From Streptomyces qaidamensis (GTDB lineage: Bacteria > Actinomycetota > Actinomycetes > Streptomycetales > Streptomycetaceae): a stretch of 64,000 bases of DNA. Positions 60,641 to 64,000 of this stretch are shown here, piece by piece. The DNA lies in assembly GCF_001611795.1 (NCBI RefSeq), contig NZ_CP015098.1, positions 6,262,001 through 6,326,000 of the forward strand. The letters run 5' to 3'. The translations under genes were made by a program, and so were the position numbers. The notes beneath the pieces were generated by a model. The model was not told the origin of the DNA. It did not search any database and worked only from the letters and a program-made list of their open reading frames with translations. Every line of letters starts with the position of its first letter. The stretch's first letter is position 1.

Positions 60641-60672
60641 GAGGGGCCGGAGCATCCCCGCTCCGGCCCCTT
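60641..60672 (+). terminator. Terminator after ilvC
   Basis: GAGGGGCCGGAG (60641-60652) pairs with CTCCGGCCCCTT (60661-60672, one G-U pair) around an 8-base loop, twelve bases after the ilvC stop. Confidence 0.85.
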
Positions 60673-60775
60673 CGGCGAACCCGGGGTAACGTCGGTGGTA
60701 CGGCGTTGTCCATCCCGTCCGGCCACGGACGGGTGATCCTTCCGCAGCGGCACAAGACGACGCCCCGTGCGCCAC

Positions 60776-60781
60776 TAGACT
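60776..60781 (+). promoter_or_regulatory. -10 element TAGACT upstream of serA
   Basis: TAGACT fits TAnnnT. AAGACG 16 bases upstream is a weak -35. It would give a leader of about 110 bases. That leader contains a structured stretch at 60848-60876 (CTGCGG pairing with CCGCAG, and CCGTC with GACGG inside). Confidence 0.4.
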
Positions 60782-60897
60782 GCTGCACACATACGCGTCA
60801 GGCCCACAGCGTCGTGCGTCTTCCACGCGCCCACCACCCTCCACCGCCTGCGGCCGTCGGGACGGCCGTCCGCAGCACTGGACTTGTGAGGACTCAC

Positions 60898-62487
60898 GTG
60901 AGCTCGAAACCCGTCGTACTCATCGCTGAAGAGCTGTCGCCCGCCACCGTCGACGCGCTGGGCCCGGACTTCGAGATCCGGCACTGCAACGGCGCGGACC
61001 GAGCCGAGCTGCTCCCGGCCATCGCCGATGTGGACGCGATCCTGGTCCGTTCGGCCACCAAGGTCGACGCCGAGGCGATCGCCGCAGCGAACAAGCTGAA
61101 GGTCGTCGCACGAGCCGGCGTCGGCCTGGACAACGTGGACGTCTCCGCCGCCACCAAGGCCGGCGTGATGGTCGTCAACGCCCCCACCTCGAACATCGTG
61201 ACCGCCGCCGAGCTGGCCTGCGGTCTGCTCGTCGCCACGGCCCGCAACATCCCGCAGGCCAACGCCGCGCTGAAGAACGGCGAGTGGAAGCGCAGCAAGT
61301 ACACCGGCGTCGAGCTGGCCGAGAAGACCCTCGGCGTCGTCGGCCTCGGCCGCATCGGCGCGCTCGTCGCGCAGCGCATGTCGGCCTTCGGTATGAAGGT
61401 CGTCGCCTACGACCCTTACGTGCAGCCCGCGCGCGCCGCCCAGATGGGCGTCAAGGTGCTGTCGCTGGACGAGCTGCTGGAGGTATCCGACTTCATCACC
61501 GTCCACCTCCCCAAGACCCCCGAGACCCTCGGCCTGATCGGTGACGAGGCGCTGCGCAAGGTCAAGCCGAGCGTGCGCATCGTCAACGCCGCGCGAGGCG
61601 GGATCGTCGACGAGGAGGCGCTGTACTCCGCCCTCAAGGAGGGCCGGGTCGCCGGTGCCGGTCTCGACGTGTACGCGAAGGAGCCCTGCACGGACTCCCC
61701 GCTCTTCGAGTTCGACCAGGTCGTCGCCACCCCGCACCTCGGTGCCTCCACCGACGAGGCGCAGGAGAAGGCCGGTATCGCCGTCGCCCGCTCGGTGCGG
61801 CTCGCCCTCGCCGGTGAGCTCGTGCCGGACGCGGTGAACGTCCAGGGCGGCGTCATCGCCGAGGACGTCAAGCCGGGTCTGCCGCTCGCCGAGCGTCTGG
61901 GCCGGATCTTCACCGCGCTCGCCGGTGAGGTCGCGGTCCGCCTCGACGTCGAGGTGTACGGCGAGATCACCCAGCACGACGTGAAGGTGCTGGAACTGTC
62001 CGCCCTCAAGGGTGTCTTCGAGGACGTCGTCGACGAGACGGTGTCGTACGTCAACGCCCCGCTGTTCGCGCAGGAGCGTGGCGTCGAGGTGCGCCTCACC
62101 ACCAGCTCCGAGGCGACCGAGCACCGCAATGTCGTCACGGTGCGCGGCACCCTCGCCGACGGCGAGGAGGTGTCGGTGTCCGGCACGCTGGCCGGCCCCA
62201 AGCACCTGCAGAAGCTCGTCGCCGTCGGGGAGTTCGACGTCGACCTCGCGCTCGCCGACCACATGATCGTGCTGAAGTACGAGGACCGCCCCGGTGTCGT
62301 CGGCACGGTGGGCCGCATCCTCGGCGAGGCGGGCCTCAACATCGCCGGCATGCAGGTGTCGCGGGCGGCGGCCGGCGGCGAGGCGCTGGCGGTGCTGACC
62401 GTGGACGACACGGTGACCGCCACCGTGCTGGCCGAGGTGGCCGCGGAGATCGGGGCGACCTCGGCCCGGTCGGTGAACCTCGCCTGA
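60898..62487 (+). CDS. serA: D-3-phosphoglycerate dehydrogenase
   Basis: 529 residues from GTG 60898, with GAGG six bases upstream. It oxidises 3-phosphoglycerate in the first step of serine synthesis. The NAD motif is GVVGLGRIGALVAQR, the catalytic Arg is in VNAARGGIVDE, the Glu in DVYAKEPC, and the His in VATPHLGAST. The long form has an intervening ASB domain (about residues 310-450) and a C-terminal ACT domain (KYEDRPGVVGTVGRILGEAGLNI), as in mycobacterial SerA, so serine inhibition is expected. It connects to the glyA-sdaA region through serine. Confidence 0.97.
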   Translation: MSSKPVVLIAEELSPATVDALGPDFEIRHCNGADRAELLPAIADVDAILVRSATKVDAEAIAAANKLKVVARAGVGLDNVDVSAATKAGVMVVNAPTSNIVTAAELACGLLVATARNIPQANAALKNGEWKRSKYTGVELAEKTLGVVGLGRIGALVAQRMSAFGMKVVAYDPYVQPARAAQMGVKVLSLDELLEVSDFITVHLPKTPETLGLIGDEALRKVKPSVRIVNAARGGIVDEEALYSALKEGRVAGAGLDVYAKEPCTDSPLFEFDQVVATPHLGASTDEAQEKAGIAVARSVRLALAGELVPDAVNVQGGVIAEDVKPGLPLAERLGRIFTALAGEVAVRLDVEVYGEITQHDVKVLELSALKGVFEDVVDETVSYVNAPLFAQERGVEVRLTTSSEATEHRNVVTVRGTLADGEEVSVSGTLAGPKHLQKLVAVGEFDVDLALADHMIVLKYEDRPGVVGTVGRILGEAGLNIAGMQVSRAAAGGEALAVLTVDDTVTATVLAEVAAEIGATSARSVNLA

Positions 62488-62492
62488 CCTTC

Positions 62493-62511
62493 CCGGGGGC
62501 TCCGCCCCCGG
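62493..62511 (+). terminator. Short G/C hairpin after serA
   Basis: CCGGGGGC-TCC-GCCCCCGG, an 8-bp perfect stem with a three-base loop, starting five bases after the serA stop. Confidence 0.65.
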
Positions 62512-62514
62512 ACC

Positions 62515-64000
62515 TCAGACGCCGGACGAGCTGAGCTGATCGGTTCGTCCGGCGTTTTCCGCTGCACGGACCCGCCGCAGGGTCACCGCCGCCGCTGCTG
62601 CCGCCACAGTCATCAGCACCGTCCCGGTGACCGCGGCCGCGTGCATGCCGCTCGTGAAGGCCTCGCGTGCCGCCGTCGCCAGGGCGTCCCCCGCGCGCCC
62701 CGGCATCCGGTCGGCCACCGCCAGGGCGCCGCCCAGGGTCTCCTGGGCCGCGGCGGGTGCCGAGGCAGGGATCTCATGGCGGTAGACGGCTGTGCCGATG
62801 GAGCCGAGGAACGCCATGCTGAGCGCGCCGCCGAACTCGGTGCCGGTCTCCACCAGGGACGAGGCGGCGCCCGCCTTCTCCACCGGAGCGGCGCTCATGG
62901 CCAGGTCGACCACCAGGGACATGACGGTGACGACGCCGCAGGCCAGGACGGCGCAGGCGGCCAGCAGCAGCCAGAGGGAGTCCGTCCCCGTAAGGGCCAG
63001 CAGCACATAGCCGCACGCGGTGACCGCGAAGCCGCCGCCGACGACGTGCGCCCTGGGCACGCCCCGCTGTACCAGCTGGGCGCTGACCGGGGCCGCCAGG
63101 CCTATGGGCACCGACGGCAGCAGGCTCCACAACGCCGCCTCCAGTGGACTCTTGTCCAGGACCGACTGGATGTACTGGGTCGTGAAGTACGCCGAGCCCA
63201 TCATGCCGAAGGCCGCCATCAGGTTGAGGGCCATGGCCGGGCTGAAGCCGGGGCGCCGGAACAGCTCCGGTGAGATGAGCGGGGACACCGCCGTGCGCTG
63301 ACGGTGCACGAACAGCGCGGCGAAGAGCAGTCCGGCCGACACCGCCAGCGCGTACCGCACGTTCCAGCCCTGCGACGCGAGTTCCTTCAGACCGTAGATC
63401 ACGGGGAGCACCGCGGCCATGGACAGCGGAACGCTCGGCCAGTCGAAGCGGCCGGGGTGCGGGTTCTTGGACTCCGGCAGCAGGAACGGGCCGAGGGCCA
63501 GGAGCATCACCATCGCGGGCAGGTTCACCAGGAAGACCGAGCCCCACCAGAAGTGCTCGACGAGGACGCCGCTCAGCACCGAGCCGAGGGCGATGCCGGC
63601 CGTCATCACGCCCGACCACAACCCGATGGCCTTCGCGCGCTGCCCGGGGTCGGTGAACATCGTGCGGACCAGCGCCATCGTGCTGGGCATCAGCGTCGCG
63701 CCGCCGATGCCCAGCAGGGCGCGGCCCGCGATCAGGGTCTCGGCACTGTTCGCGTAGGCCGCCAGCAGGGACGCCGCACCGAAGGCGGCGGCGCCCGTCA
63801 GCAGGAGCCTGCGGCGGCCGATGCGGTCGCCGAGCGAGCCCATCGTCATCAGCAGACCCGCCAGCACGAAGCCGTAGATGTCGAAGATCCACAGCTGCTC
63901 GGTGGCGCTGGGTTCCAGGTCGGCGCTGATCGCCGGGATCGCGAAGTAGAGGACCGAGACGTCCATCGAGACCAGCAGCAGCGGCAGCATCAGCACGCCG
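62515..64000 (-). CDS. DHA2-family MFS exporter, 5' end cut by window
   Basis: At least 493 residues are present and the frame is open at the window end, so the N-terminus is missing or nearly so. It has the 14-helix drug-exporter pattern: MLPLLLVSMDVSVLYFAIPAI (helix 1 with the motif D1), GSLGDRIGRRRLLL (motif A), GRALLGIGGATLMPSTMALV (motif B) and LWSGVMTAGIALGSVLSGVLVEHFWW (motif C). This resembles SmvA/QacA-like multidrug efflux proteins. Cargo unknown. It converges on serA and shares the terminator region. Confidence 0.93.
   Translation of the reverse strand, partial: GVLMLPLLLVSMDVSVLYFAIPAISADLEPSATEQLWIFDIYGFVLAGLLMTMGSLGDRIGRRRLLLTGAAAFGAASLLAAYANSAETLIAGRALLGIGGATLMPSTMALVRTMFTDPGQRAKAIGLWSGVMTAGIALGSVLSGVLVEHFWWGSVFLVNLPAMVMLLALGPFLLPESKNPHPGRFDWPSVPLSMAAVLPVIYGLKELASQGWNVRYALAVSAGLLFAALFVHRQRTAVSPLISPELFRRPGFSPAMALNLMAAFGMMGSAYFTTQYIQSVLDKSPLEAALWSLLPSVPIGLAAPVSAQLVQRGVPRAHVVGGGFAVTACGYVLLALTGTDSLWLLLAACAVLACGVVTVMSLVVDLAMSAAPVEKAGAASSLVETGTEFGGALSMAFLGSIGTAVYRHEIPASAPAAAQETLGGALAVADRMPGRAGDALATAAREAFTSGMHAAAVTGTVLMTVAAAAAAVTLRRVRAAENAGRTDQLSSSGV
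62519..62558 (+). terminator. Second serA terminator inside the tail of the convergent exporter gene
   Basis: ACGCCGGACGA (62519-62529) pairs perfectly with TCGTCCGGCGT (62545-62555) and is followed by TTT. The stem lies within the last codons of the convergent gene (stop at 62515), so the coding tail doubles as terminator. Confidence 0.75.

Overview
The window is a stretch of Streptomyces chromosome. It has very high G+C with strong third-position G/C bias, GTG and occasional TTG starts, almost no TTA codons, many short-leader or leaderless promoters, and families typical of actinomycetes (SseB pairs, DUF427, DUF6191, DUF4190, LAL-type LuxR regulator, gatC-gatA-small gene-gatB). From sdaA onward the gene order matches, as far as I recall, the core-chromosome segment of Streptomyces coelicolor that runs from the L-serine dehydratase gene through gcv, an oligopeptide ABC operon, mnmA, ligA, rmdB, gatCAB and ilvBNC to serA. 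No phage, insertion sequence, CRISPR, rRNA or tRNA gene is visible.

Layout. 1-6.1 kb: a secreted-protein cassette (truncated anchored protein, a small Greek-key-like exported protein, a 1313-residue modular protein with lytic-transglycosylase-like, golvesin-like and SGNH-hydrolase parts, and a membrane-anchored protein), followed by a methyltransferase remnant. 6.4-11.1 kb, minus strand: gcvT-gcvH-glyA-sdaA behind a tandem glycine riboswitch, a unit that turns glycine and serine into one-carbon units, ammonia and pyruvate. 11.3-13.8 kb: a P-loop protein and two SseB-family proteins. 14.1-20.3 kb: a complete oligopeptide ABC importer operon closed by a strong terminator. 20.3-31.8 kb: mostly single genes, including a TRIC-like membrane protein, a membrane-anchored esterase, a TetR regulator facing two small membrane proteins, cysteine desulfurase and MnmA (together tRNA 2-thiouridylation), an amidase, a methyltransferase coupled to a LOG-like protein, and an SDR. 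31.8-37.6 kb: methionine-synthase-like protein, NAD-dependent DNA ligase and the GGDEF-EAL protein RmdB. 37.7-41.3 kb: GatCAB amidotransferase with a small gene between gatA and gatB. 41.3-53.4 kb: accessory enzymes, an MMPL exporter with an overlapping GNAT gene, a frameshifted LuxR-family ATPase regulator, and oxidoreductases. 53.4-56.9 kb: a histidine-rich mini-protein whose stop codon overlaps the start of a second GGDEF/EAL-like protein. 56.9-62.5 kb: ilvB behind a leader-peptide attenuator, then ilvN, ilvC and serA. The last gene is a DHA2-type exporter cut by the window end.

The points most worth following up are these. The only TTA (bldA-type) codon I found in a called gene lies in rmdB, two codons after its GGDEF motif. 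The second GGDEF protein has a degenerate EAL-like domain and is translationally coupled to the His-rich 83-residue ORF. A 42-bp palindromic repeat occurs twice, once in the gcvT leader and once in frame inside the PAS domain of that second GGDEF protein. A 17-bp perfect hairpin lies at the start of the fourth cassette gene. The LuxR-family regulator carries an apparent one-base deletion.
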